Notes under the pieces: model-generated
What the model was told of the DNA's origin: nothing
Databases searched by the model: none
Seen by the model: only the letters and a program-made list of their open reading frames with translations
Assembly (NCBI RefSeq): GCF_017948245.1
Contig: NZ_CP072865.1
Coordinates: 3,311,501 to 3,375,500, forward strand
DNA length: 64,000 bases
Direction: 5' to 3'
DNA from: Rhizobium sp. NLR16a
GTDB lineage: Bacteria; Pseudomonadota; Alphaproteobacteria; Rhizobiales; Rhizobiaceae
In this document: positions 8,106 through 15,444 of the stretch, one piece after another
Position numbering within the stretch: position 1 is the stretch's first letter
How the letters are laid out: each line of letters starts with the position of its first letter
Program-made: the position numbers and the translations under genes

Positions 8106-9035
8106 ATGAAGAACGTGCAGACAATCCTGAAGACCGGCATCGCCACCGCGCTCGTTACCCTCATGACGCTGTCGGCCCATGCGGCCGAGAGCGTGGCCGA
8201 GAAGATGGAAGCGGCTGACGTTGCCAAGCTCCCCGGCGTGGTGCCGACGAAGAAGCTGGCGGATGGCCTTCCCGTTTCGATCAAGGCATCAGGCGTTCTG
8301 AAGGTTGCGACGGATCTGACGCCGCCGATCAGCTTCCACGACGATGACGGCAAGCTTGTCGGCATCGACGCCGATATCGCCGCAGCCCTCGGCGTGATCC
8401 TGGGTGTCGATGTCCAGATGACGGATGTCGGCGCGGGTGCTGCCATCGTTCCCGCCATCCTGTCCAAGCGCTTCGACATGACGATCTCCGGCATCAATGA
8501 CGATGTCGAGCTGGAAAAGCAGGTCGATGTCATCGACTACATGTACGACGCCACCACGATCATGACGATCAAGGACAACCCGCTCGGCATCAAGAGCATG
8601 GAAGACCTCTGCGGCAAGAAGGTCGCCGTTCCGGTCGGCACCTTCCAGGGCAGGATGGTCGAGGCCGCCTCGGCGAAATGCAAGACGCCGATCGACATCA
8701 TGGCGATCCCGAAGATGCCCGACGTGCTGCAGGCGGTGCGCACCGACCGTGCCGACGCCACCGTAAACGGCTATGCGACCAGCGTCTACACGACCGAGCA
8801 CCAGACGGGCAACGGCAAGGGCCTGCAGGCGCTTCCCGATATCCGTCTTGCCGTCGGCTATCTCGGCATGCTGACGGCAAAGGACAATCCGGAGCTCCGC
8901 GACACCGTCGTCGCCGCCCTGCAGCAGATGGTCGACAGCGGCGCATACGAGGCGATCATGAAGAAGTGGAGCCTCGGCCCGCTTGCCGTCAAGACCGTCA
9001 AGGTCAACGACGCCGCCAGCATGCCCGCAGAGTGA
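8106..9035 (+). CDS. ABC transporter substrate-binding protein, family 3 (amino-acid type)
   Basis: The protein has about 309 residues. A Sec signal peptide (about 1-27, ending ALVTLMTLSAHAA) is followed by a family-3 binding fold: GVLKVATDLTPPISFHDDDG at the first lobe, then IDADIAAALG, DMTISGINDD and KKVAVPVGT in the second lobe. Such proteins bind polar amino acids or related nitrogenous compounds in the periplasm. The ATG at 8106 is chosen because AAGGGGAT lies just before it and the leader is complete; the upstream frame to 8046 would begin inside the promoter. The permease gene follows after 5 bp. Confidence 0.88.
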   Translation: MKNVQTILKTGIATALVTLMTLSAHAAESVAEKMEAADVAKLPGVVPTKKLADGLPVSIKASGVLKVATDLTPPISFHDDDGKLVGIDADIAAALGVILGVDVQMTDVGAGAAIVPAILSKRFDMTISGINDDVELEKQVDVIDYMYDATTIMTIKDNPLGIKSMEDLCGKKVAVPVGTFQGRMVEAASAKCKTPIDIMAIPKMPDVLQAVRTDRADATVNGYATSVYTTEHQTGNGKGLQALPDIRLAVGYLGMLTAKDNPELRDTVVAALQQMVDSGAYEAIMKKWSLGPLAVKTVKVNDAASMPAE

Positions 9036-9040
9036 ACCTC

Positions 9041-9916
9041 ATGACACTGTTCGCCACGCAAACAACGACAATGAGCCTGCCGCCACCGGCCATGAGGTCG
9101 ATCAAGTGGGGACAGTTCGCAACCGGTGCCAGCGCGATCCTCGCGCTGGTCCTCCTCGGCAGCGTCGTCGCGCAGAGCCAGAGCGTTCAGTGGTCCGAGA
9201 TTCCGCGCTATCTCGTGCATCCCTCCATCCTGCGCGGCGTGCTTCTGACGCTCGAGCTGACGGCCGGCGCCATGGTCTTCGGCATCGGCCTCGGCTGCCT
9301 TCTCGCCATCATGGCAACGTCGACGAACATCGTCCTGAAGGCGATTGCCGCGGGCATCGTATGGTGGTTTCGCGGCGTGCCGCTGATTGTCCAGATCTTC
9401 CTCTGGTTCAATATCGCGCTCTTCATACCGCAGGTCGGGGTGGGACACTACAGCATCTCGATCAACGACCTCGTCACGCCGGCGCTTGCAGGGTTCCTGG
9501 CGCTCGGGCTGCACGAGGCAGCGAACATGTCGGAAATCATCCGCAGCGGCCTTCTTGCCATCGACCGCGGGCAGCGCGAGGCGGCGACGGCACTCGGATT
9601 GAAGCCTCGCCAGACGTTCCGGACGATCATCCTGCCGCAAGCCGCACGCCTCATCGTCCCGCCGACCGGCAATCAGGCGATCGGCATGCTGAAGGCGAGC
9701 GCCATCGTCTCCGTCATCGGCATGCAGGACCTGCTGACGCAGGCGCAGGTCATCTACGCCCGCAACTTCCTGGTGATCGAACTGCTGTTCGTCGCCTCCA
9801 TCTGGTACCTCGCGATCACGACGGTGGCGTCGATCGGCCAGCACTATCTCGAAAAGAGCCTCCAGCCCAAATTCCGCAGCGGCGCCGACAAGCTCCGCGA
9901 CGCGAAACGCGCCTGA
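9041..9916 (+). CDS. Amino-acid-type ABC transporter permease (HisM/GlnP family)
   Basis: This protein of about 291 residues has hydrophobic segments and the family signature of polar-amino-acid permeases: the GVLLTLELTAGAMVFGIGLG membrane span, WWFRGVPLIVQIFLWFN, and the EAA loop GQREAATALGLKPRQTFRTI. It pairs with the binding protein upstream. The ATG at 9041 is taken as the start; alternatives are GTG 9032 and ATG 9071. No ATP-binding subunit of this family follows; the next gene is an isomerase. The transporter must borrow an ATPase encoded elsewhere, or the gene was lost. Confidence 0.85.
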   Translation: MTLFATQTTTMSLPPPAMRSIKWGQFATGASAILALVLLGSVVAQSQSVQWSEIPRYLVHPSILRGVLLTLELTAGAMVFGIGLGCLLAIMATSTNIVLKAIAAGIVWWFRGVPLIVQIFLWFNIALFIPQVGVGHYSISINDLVTPALAGFLALGLHEAANMSEIIRSGLLAIDRGQREAATALGLKPRQTFRTIILPQAARLIVPPTGNQAIGMLKASAIVSVIGMQDLLTQAQVIYARNFLVIELLFVASIWYLAITTVASIGQHYLEKSLQPKFRSGADKLRDAKRA

Positions 9917-9983
9917 GGACCCGTCAAAAACGAAGGGCGCCGCCAGAGCAGCGGACCCGTCAGGAAACAGCAAGGAGCATGAC

Positions 9984-11114
9984 ATGAAGCTTGGCATCGA
10001 CAATATCAAACTGCCGGAATCGAAAAAGCGAGGCCCGCTCGGCAGCGTCGACCATGTCAAGGAGCTCGGGCTTTCGGGCATCTTCTTCTCGACGGCACTG
10101 GACATGAGCCCGACGCTCGACATGGGTGAATTGCGCGAGATCCGGGCGAAGGCCGACGAGCTCGGCCTTTACCTGGAAAGCGGCATCGGCAAGATCAATC
10201 CCTATTGCAGCGCCGAGGAGCCGGCTCTCAGGGCCGCCGGCGGCGGCGACATCATCGCCGGCTTCACCCGCATGATCGAGGCGAGTGCCGCCATCGGCTG
10301 CCTCGAACTCTGGGTCGCGCCCGGCAACTTCAAGTCCGAATATCGCGGCCGGCTCGCCAATGACCGCTTCCGGACCGATATCACCTGGGAAGACCAACTC
10401 GTCGGCATCGAGAAGGTGCTCCAGAAGCTTGCGCCTGTCGCCCGCGCGCATGGCGCGCACCTGAATATCGAGACCCACGACGAGATTACCTCCTTCGAGA
10501 TCCTGCGGCTGATCGAGAGCGTCGGCTCCGACTGCGTCGGCGTCGTCTTCGACACTGCCAATGGCCTGCAGCGGGCCGAGCATCCGGTCTTCGCAGCCAA
10601 GCGCCTCGCCCCCTTCGTCCGTCAGACGCATATCAAAGACGCCTATGTCGGCCGCGCGCCCGGCGGCCTCGACTTCCAGACCCGGCCCGTCGGCGGCGGT
10701 ATCGTCGATTTCGAGACGATCCTGCCGATCCTCGCCGAAGCCAACCCCGCGCTCAACCTCTCGCTGGAGGTTGCGGCCTCCGTCGCCGACAAGCCGCGAA
10801 AGGCAAACCCGCGCCAGTGCATCCAGATCGACGATCCGATCTGGCGCGCCGGCCATCCCGATCTCACAGCCGAAGAGCTCGGCGCCTACATGGCGCTGGT
10901 GGACGCCTACGAAACGCGCGTCGCCTCCGGCGAGGTCCCGGACTGGGAGGCCTACGAAGCCAGCCAGTACGGCTACCCGAGCTACGAGCATCAGTCCTAC
11001 GGCTTCAACGAGGCAATCGCCTTCATCAAGCAGTCGGCGCGTCACATCGAGGCGATCTGCAAGAACAAGGGCATCACGCTGAATTCGGCAACGGCGGACA
11101 GGAAGGCGGCCTGA
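9984..11114 (+). CDS. Sugar phosphate isomerase/epimerase (xylose-isomerase-like TIM barrel)
   Basis: This 376-residue protein of the AP-endonuclease-2/xylose-isomerase-like barrel family starts MKLGIDNIKLPESKKRG with AGGAG just before it. Likely metal-ligand positions of the family are visible in the strands ending NIETHDE, VVFDTANG, RQTHIKDAYVG and LSLEVAA, which provide Glu, Asp, His and Glu. Family members isomerise or epimerise sugars and inositols, or dehydrate keto-inositols; the substrate is not readable. It is the third gene of the rightward sigma-54 operon, 67 bp after the permease, so it should act on a compound related to that transporter's cargo. The C-terminal 60 residues are an extension beyond the barrel. 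Confidence 0.8.
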   Translation: MKLGIDNIKLPESKKRGPLGSVDHVKELGLSGIFFSTALDMSPTLDMGELREIRAKADELGLYLESGIGKINPYCSAEEPALRAAGGGDIIAGFTRMIEASAAIGCLELWVAPGNFKSEYRGRLANDRFRTDITWEDQLVGIEKVLQKLAPVARAHGAHLNIETHDEITSFEILRLIESVGSDCVGVVFDTANGLQRAEHPVFAAKRLAPFVRQTHIKDAYVGRAPGGLDFQTRPVGGGIVDFETILPILAEANPALNLSLEVAASVADKPRKANPRQCIQIDDPIWRAGHPDLTAEELGAYMALVDAYETRVASGEVPDWEAYEASQYGYPSYEHQSYGFNEAIAFIKQSARHIEAICKNKGITLNSATADRKAA

Positions 11115-11277
11115 TCGCCCGAAATAACGGAGGCTTCGGCCGTCTGACTTCACCGGCTTACGGTGGAAACATCGAGTTGCGCACAAACATTCTTATGGAA
11201 AAAATTACGGCGCACCGATATCGGATATGTCACGGCATCTGGTGTGACCCGGAGGCTGCCGTTAAGCCTGGAGAGGA

Positions 11278-12024
11278 ATGATGAAGAAGACGCGTCGTCA
11301 AAGCCTGAAACCGTCCACGACCGCCAACGGCGCGCCCGACACTGTTGACAATGACGACGTGTCTGAACGCATTCGCAACACGCTGGCCGCCGCGATCGGC
11401 GAAGGCGCGCTCAAGCCGGGGACCAAGATCCTCGAAGAAGCGATCGCCGAACATTTTGGGGTCAGCCGTACCGTCGTTCGCGGCGCGCTCGGCGTGCTCG
11501 AAAGCGACCATCTGCTGGAACGCAAGAGAAATCGAGGAACCTTCGTCGCCGAGCCGAGCATTGAGCAGGCCAAGAGCCTGTTCGAAGCACGGCGGAAGTT
11601 GGAGCGGCTGCTGCTTGAACTCGTCATCATGCGCGCGACGTCAGAACAACTCGATGCGCTGGAGAGGCTGACGGACGAGGAAGAACACATCCATCACCAC
11701 GGCGACGAGAAATCGAAGACCGTTCTTTCCGGAAAATTCCACATCGTCCTCGCCGGCCTCGCTGGAAATCCCGTGCTGACGGAAATGCTTTCCAAGATCG
11801 TCGCCCGCCTGTCTCTTGTCATGTCGCTCTACGAAGAAGACCGCGAGGACGACTGTGGCGCCGACCATCACCGCATGATCGTTGCGGCGCTAAAGGCGAA
11901 AGACCTTGCCAAGGCGCAGGACCTGATGGACCACCATCTCGCGGACATCGAGGGGCGCGTGCGCCTGACGGAGGGACAGGGCGATCGGCATACTTTCCTC
12001 GCAGTGTTGGAGAACTTTTCGTGA
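11278..12024 (+). CDS. GntR-family transcriptional regulator, FCD (FadR) subfamily
   Basis: The protein has 248 residues. After about 25 polar residues comes the winged helix-turn-helix (about 25-90: LAAAIGEGALKPGTKILEEA, then AEHFGVSRTVVRGALGVLES and RNRGTFVA). A helical FCD ligand-binding domain follows (about 95-235), with the usual acidic/His pocket in FHIVLAG and DDCGADHHRMIVAAL. FCD regulators are usually repressors released by a small organic acid or sugar acid. It lies 163 bp after the isomerase in the same direction and has GGAGAGGA before a double ATG (11278/11281). It is the only regulator in the island and probably controls one or both divergent operons. Confidence 0.87.
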   Translation: MMKKTRRQSLKPSTTANGAPDTVDNDDVSERIRNTLAAAIGEGALKPGTKILEEAIAEHFGVSRTVVRGALGVLESDHLLERKRNRGTFVAEPSIEQAKSLFEARRKLERLLLELVIMRATSEQLDALERLTDEEEHIHHHGDEKSKTVLSGKFHIVLAGLAGNPVLTEMLSKIVARLSLVMSLYEEDREDDCGADHHRMIVAALKAKDLAKAQDLMDHHLADIEGRVRLTEGQGDRHTFLAVLENFS

Positions 12025-12093
12025 GTTGCGCCAGCGGTCGGCGCCGGAAATTATTGCCGCTCGGCCGTCCTGTTGACTGATGCCCAAAGCCAG

Positions 12094-12205
12094 GGCACAA
12101 AGGTGGCATCCACGGTCGCTCGCGGCAGGAAAACAGTAGGAATTTCAAAGCTTTTTCGCTAAGCCATTGAAATCATGAATCCAGGTTCCCCAGCCAATTC
12201 TCTCC
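12094..12205. repeat. Intergenic repeat, left member of the 12.1/18.1 kb pair
   Basis: Shares GGCACAA, GGCATCCACGGTCGCT, GCGGC and TAAGCCATTGA in the same order and spacing with 18074-18180, then runs into CCCCAGCCAATT in both places. Identity is imperfect, by eye roughly three quarters. The two copies bracket the fabI-ackA-pta-DUF3141 operon in direct orientation. Confidence 0.55.
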
Positions 12206-12282
12206 CAGTCCTTTAATTCCGTGATTTTCCAGTCATGCCGGATATCGTGTTGGCATCATTGGGGACCTGATGCCCAGAACTG
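12180..12282. repeat. att-like direct repeat, copy B
   Basis: The first 26 bp repeat 1217-1242 exactly and the tail from 12233 repeats 1257-1305 with few changes. Here the tRNA-like 3' end is longer: GAATCCAGGTTCCCCAGCCA at 12177-12196 includes the end of a T-loop. The bases before it do not fold into the rest of a tRNA, so this is an end fragment rather than a gene. Together with copy A it brackets about 10.96 kb. Confidence 0.65.
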
Positions 12283-12426
12283 CAGCCCGCAGCTGATGCC
12301 CACGCGAGTGAGCGCGGCCAGCGTCCCAGCGGACAGGCAAGGGCAACGCACGCTTCGAATACGAGCGCGACGTCATGCTTTGGCATCTCGAAGACGCGGC
12401 GCGTTGTAAACCACTCCACTGGTTCC

Positions 12427-13212
12427 CTAGTCTATGATGTGGTAGCCGCCGTCGATGTAGATGGTGTCGCCGGTGATCAGCCGCGCTGCATCATGAGCGA
12501 GGAAGGCCGTTGCCATGCCGACATCGTCTATCGACACAAGGCTGCGTGTCGGCGCCCTTTCCTCGGCCTTGCTAAGAAGCTCGTCGAATTTCGGGATGCC
12601 GGAGGCAGCCCGCGTCGCCAGCGGGCCTGGCGAGATGGCATGCACCCGAATGCCCTTCGGCCCGAGTTCGGCGGCGATGTAGCGCACGGCGCTTTCGAGC
12701 GCCGCCTTGGCGACACCCATGACGTTGTAGTTCTTCACGACCATCTGGCTGCCGTAGTAGCTCATGGTGAACAGCGTCCCGCCGCGTTTCATCAGGGGTT
12801 CCGCAAGATGCGCCATGCGAATGAACGACCAGCAGGAAATGTCCATCGTCTTCAGGAATCCTTCACGAGGCACGTCGACCACTCGCCCCTGCAGAGTATC
12901 CTTTGGCGAAAAGGCAATCGAATGCACCAGGAAATCGAGCTCGCCCCATTGCTCGGCTATCCGGTCGAACACCGCCTCCAATTGTGCCGGCAGGGAAACG
13001 TCGAGCGGCATGAAGATGGGCGCTTCCAGCGCCTCGGCCAGCGGCTCGACATGGGGCTTGGCCTTGTCATTGAGATAGGTCACCGCGAGCTCGGCGCCAA
13101 GCGCACGGAAGGCTCTGGCGCAACCCCAGGCGATCGACTGGTCATTGGCGATGCCGACCACCAGCCCGCGCTTGCCTTCAAGAAGCTTGGCCTTCACATC
13201 AGGGATCATCAT
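12427..13212 (-). CDS. fabI: Enoyl-[acyl-carrier-protein] reductase (NADH), FabI type
   Basis: This 261-residue short-chain dehydrogenase of the FabI subgroup reduces enoyl-ACP in the last step of fatty-acid elongation. The FabI-specific nucleotide loop GIANDQSIAWG (20-30) replaces the normal glycine motif, SIAFSPK follows the fourth strand, and the catalytic pair is Tyr162 and Lys169 in NYNVMGVAKA. FabI normally comes with a housekeeping copy elsewhere in rhizobia. In Sinorhizobium a FabI gene also follows orfA-pta-ackA, exactly the order seen here, so this is probably the accessory copy. Last gene of the leftward operon, 30 bp after ackA. Confidence 0.9.
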   Translation of the reverse strand: MMIPDVKAKLLEGKRGLVVGIANDQSIAWGCARAFRALGAELAVTYLNDKAKPHVEPLAEALEAPIFMPLDVSLPAQLEAVFDRIAEQWGELDFLVHSIAFSPKDTLQGRVVDVPREGFLKTMDISCWSFIRMAHLAEPLMKRGGTLFTMSYYGSQMVVKNYNVMGVAKAALESAVRYIAAELGPKGIRVHAISPGPLATRAASGIPKFDELLSKAEERAPTRSLVSIDDVGMATAFLAHDAARLITGDTIYIDGGYHIID

Positions 13213-13242
13213 CAGCCCCTCTCCCGGGTCATGGGTTGCCCA

Positions 13243-14415
13243 TCATGCGGCGAGCAATGCGTATGTATGCCGCGCGATCATCAGTTCCTCGTCGGTCGGC
13301 ACGGCATAAATGGCGAGCCTGCTATCGTCGCCCGAAATCAACAGCTCGCCGGCGGCGTTTCGCCTGCTGTCGAGCTTGGCGCCTAACCATTCCAGCTTCC
13401 TGCAGATCCGCTCACGCATGACCGGCGAGTTTTCCCCGACGCCGGCGGTGAACACGAAAGCGTCCAATCCGCCGAGAGCGGCCGCGAGCATGCCGGCATT
13501 GAGGCCGATGCGATGTACGAAATGATCGAGCGCGAGTGCCGCACCCGGCTCCTCGCTCGCCAACAGGTCGCGGACGTCGTTGCTGACGCCCGAGAGGCCC
13601 TTGAGGCCGGATTCCCTGTAAAGAAGGTCCTGCAGCTCAGCTGCACTCATGCCGCGCTGCTGGAGAAGATAGAGAAGCACGCCCGGATCGATCTGGCCGC
13701 ATCGTGTGCCCATCGGCAGGCCATCCAGAGCAGTGAAGCCCAGTGTGCTCTCCACGCTTTTCCCGCTGCGGAGCGCGCACATCGAGGCACCGCTTCCGAG
13801 GTGGGCGACAATGACCCGTCCTCGGCCAACGTCCGGCGCGATCTCGGCCAGCCTTCCGGCGACATATTCGTAGGACAGGCCATGAAAACCATAGCGCCGG
13901 ACACCCTCTTCGAAATAATGCGCGGGAATGGCGTAGTGGTCAGCCATCGGATCATGGCCGCGATGGAAGGCCGTGTCGAAGCAGGCAACCTGCGTTAGCT
14001 GCGGCTGACGCTCCAGCAGTGCGCGGATCGGCGCGAGATTGCTTGGCTGGTGCAACGGCGCAAGCGGCGTATAGCGCTCCAGTTCGTGCAGCAGGGTTTC
14101 ATCGATGCGCGCCGGGCGCATGTGGTTCGGGCCGCCATGGACGACCCGATGGCCGACGGCAATCAGACGGCCGTCGTGCCGCTCGCGCAGCCATTCGCCC
14201 ACAAGGCGCATCGCCGCGGGCAAATCGGCAACGGTCTCGTTTGGATAGCTTGCGTCCGCCAGCCGCTCGCCGCCGGCACCCTTGATGGCCAGGCGCGGCG
14301 CAGTGCCGATGCCTTCCATCTTACCCTTGACCAGTCGCGTGAGCGAACCCGAGACCGCGAAGACCTCGAACTTCAGGCTGGAGGAGCCGGCATTGACGAC
14401 GAGGATGGTGTCCAT
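13243..14415 (-). CDS. ackA: Acetate kinase
   Basis: This 390-residue ASKHA-fold kinase interconverts acetyl phosphate + ADP and acetate + ATP in the cytoplasm. The N-terminal [12 protein letters not shown] motif, VGHRVVHGG (substrate Arg and phosphate loop), the catalytic region [19 protein letters not shown] and FTAGVGENS are all present and in the family order. The true start is the ATG at 14415 ([11 protein letters not shown]), preceded by GGGGGGAT; a longer frame to 14490 overlaps the pta gene and adds no domain. It starts 4 bp after the pta stop, so the two steps of the acetyl-CoA to acetate route are made together. Confidence 0.93.
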   Translation of the reverse strand: MDTILVVNAGSSSLKFEVFAVSGSLTRLVKGKMEGIGTAPRLAIKGAGGERLADASYPNETVADLPAAMRLVGEWLRERHDGRLIAVGHRVVHGGPNHMRPARIDETLLHELERYTPLAPLHQPSNLAPIRALLERQPQLTQVACFDTAFHRGHDPMADHYAIPAHYFEEGVRRYGFHGLSYEYVAGRLAEIAPDVGRGRVIVAHLGSGASMCALRSGKSVESTLGFTALDGLPMGTRCGQIDPGVLLYLLQQRGMSAAELQDLLYRESGLKGLSGVSNDVRDLLASEEPGAALALDHFVHRIGLNAGMLAAALGGLDAFVFTAGVGENSPVMRERICRKLEWLGAKLDSRRNAAGELLISGDDSRLAIYAVPTDEELMIARHTYALLAA

Positions 14416-14419
14416 TGCA

Positions 14420-15388
14420 TCATCCCCCCTGTATCGGCGCCGTGCGGCGGCGCCCATCGGCCAGCAGGACGCCGACGGCGCAGGAGGCAAGGCGCGCCAG
14501 CACGGAATCTGCCCGCGACGTCAGGATGATCGGCACGCGCGCTCCAAGCACGATGCCTGCTGCATCTGCCTTCGCCAGGAACGTCAGGTTCTTCGCCAGC
14601 ATGTTACCGGATTCGAGATTGGGGACGACGAGTATCTGGGCGTGGCCGGCCACCGGCGACTGGATGCCCTTTATCCGTGCAGCCTCCGGATCGATCGCAT
14701 TGTCGAAGGCAAGCGGCCCGTCGAGAATGCCGCCCGTTATCTGTCCGCGCTCGGCCATCTTGCAAAGAGCAGCGGCGTCGATCGTCGAAGGGATCTTCAA
14801 TGTGACCGTCTCAACCGCCGAAAGGATCGCCACGCGGGGCGTGCCCAGGCCGACCTGGGTGAAGAGATCGATGGCGTTCTGAACGATGTCGCGCTTGGCA
14901 TCGAGATCCGGCGCGATGTTGATGGCCGCGTCGGTAATGAACAGCGTTTCCGAATGGTGCGGGACATCCATCACGAAGACATGGCTGATCCGCCGCGCCG
15001 TCCTCAGTCCCGTGGCCGATGACGTCACGGCGCGCATGAGCTCATCCGTGTGGAGGCTTCCTTTCATCAGCAAATCAGCGCCGCCTTGGCGGATGATCTC
15101 CACCGCCTTCGCCGCCGCCGCGTCGCTATGCGGCGTGTCGACCAGCTCGAATGGGGAGATATCGATGTGATGCGCGTCTGCAATTGTGCGCACCTTTCCC
15201 GCCGGCCCGACCAGGACCGGACGGATCAGTCCTATCTCGGCTGCCTCGACGGCGCCGCGCAGCGATGTCTCGTCGCAAGGATGGGCGACGACCGTCGTCA
15301 TCACAGGAACCTGCTTTGCCTTGGCGATCAGCCGCTCATACTTCTGATGCGGCACGTACTCTTTCCCAACGTCGTCTAAATCCTGCAT
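14420..15388 (-). CDS. pta: Phosphate acetyl/butyryltransferase
   Basis: This 322-residue protein of the PTA_PTB family converts acyl-CoA and phosphate to acyl phosphate and CoA. Family features include [19 protein letters not shown] at the N-terminus, the [20 protein letters not shown] block and the C-terminal [20 protein letters not shown] substrate region. It is the short single-domain form, without the DRTGG/BioD-like N-terminal part of long Pta. The ATG at 15388 has GGAG seven bases before it; a GTG six bases upstream is less likely. By family alone acetyl- and butyryl-specific enzymes cannot be separated, but the adjoining ackA favours acetyl phosphate. Confidence 0.88.
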   Translation of the reverse strand: MQDLDDVGKEYVPHQKYERLIAKAKQVPVMTTVVAHPCDETSLRGAVEAAEIGLIRPVLVGPAGKVRTIADAHHIDISPFELVDTPHSDAAAAKAVEIIRQGGADLLMKGSLHTDELMRAVTSSATGLRTARRISHVFVMDVPHHSETLFITDAAINIAPDLDAKRDIVQNAIDLFTQVGLGTPRVAILSAVETVTLKIPSTIDAAALCKMAERGQITGGILDGPLAFDNAIDPEAARIKGIQSPVAGHAQILVVPNLESGNMLAKNLTFLAKADAAGIVLGARVPIILTSRADSVLARLASCAVGVLLADGRRRTAPIQGG

Positions 15389-15444
15389 CTTCACACTCCA
15401 TGTTGAAGGGCGGGCTCAGTCCCTCGGCTTCAGCATCTTGTCGG

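Larger units (their letters stand above)
12025..12426. other. Gene-free boundary region with two repeat families
   Basis: No gene is supported between the GntR stop and the fabI stop. The left part (12094-12179) is a diverged copy of 18074-18160; the middle is att-like copy B (12180-12282), which also repeats CTGATGCC at 12266 and 12293. Both neighbours end here, so a terminator is expected, but no stem with a T-run was recognised. The mosaic of repeats suggests a recombination junction. Confidence 0.5.

Noticed and set aside
8858..10123. 421-codon minus-strand frame opposite the permease and isomerase genes
   Set aside because: Antisense shadow over two plus-strand genes with clear motifs.
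12177..12196. tRNA gene
   Set aside because: Only the 3' end (T-arm half, acceptor strand, CCA) is present; upstream bases give no anticodon or D-arm, so it is treated as an att-like fragment.
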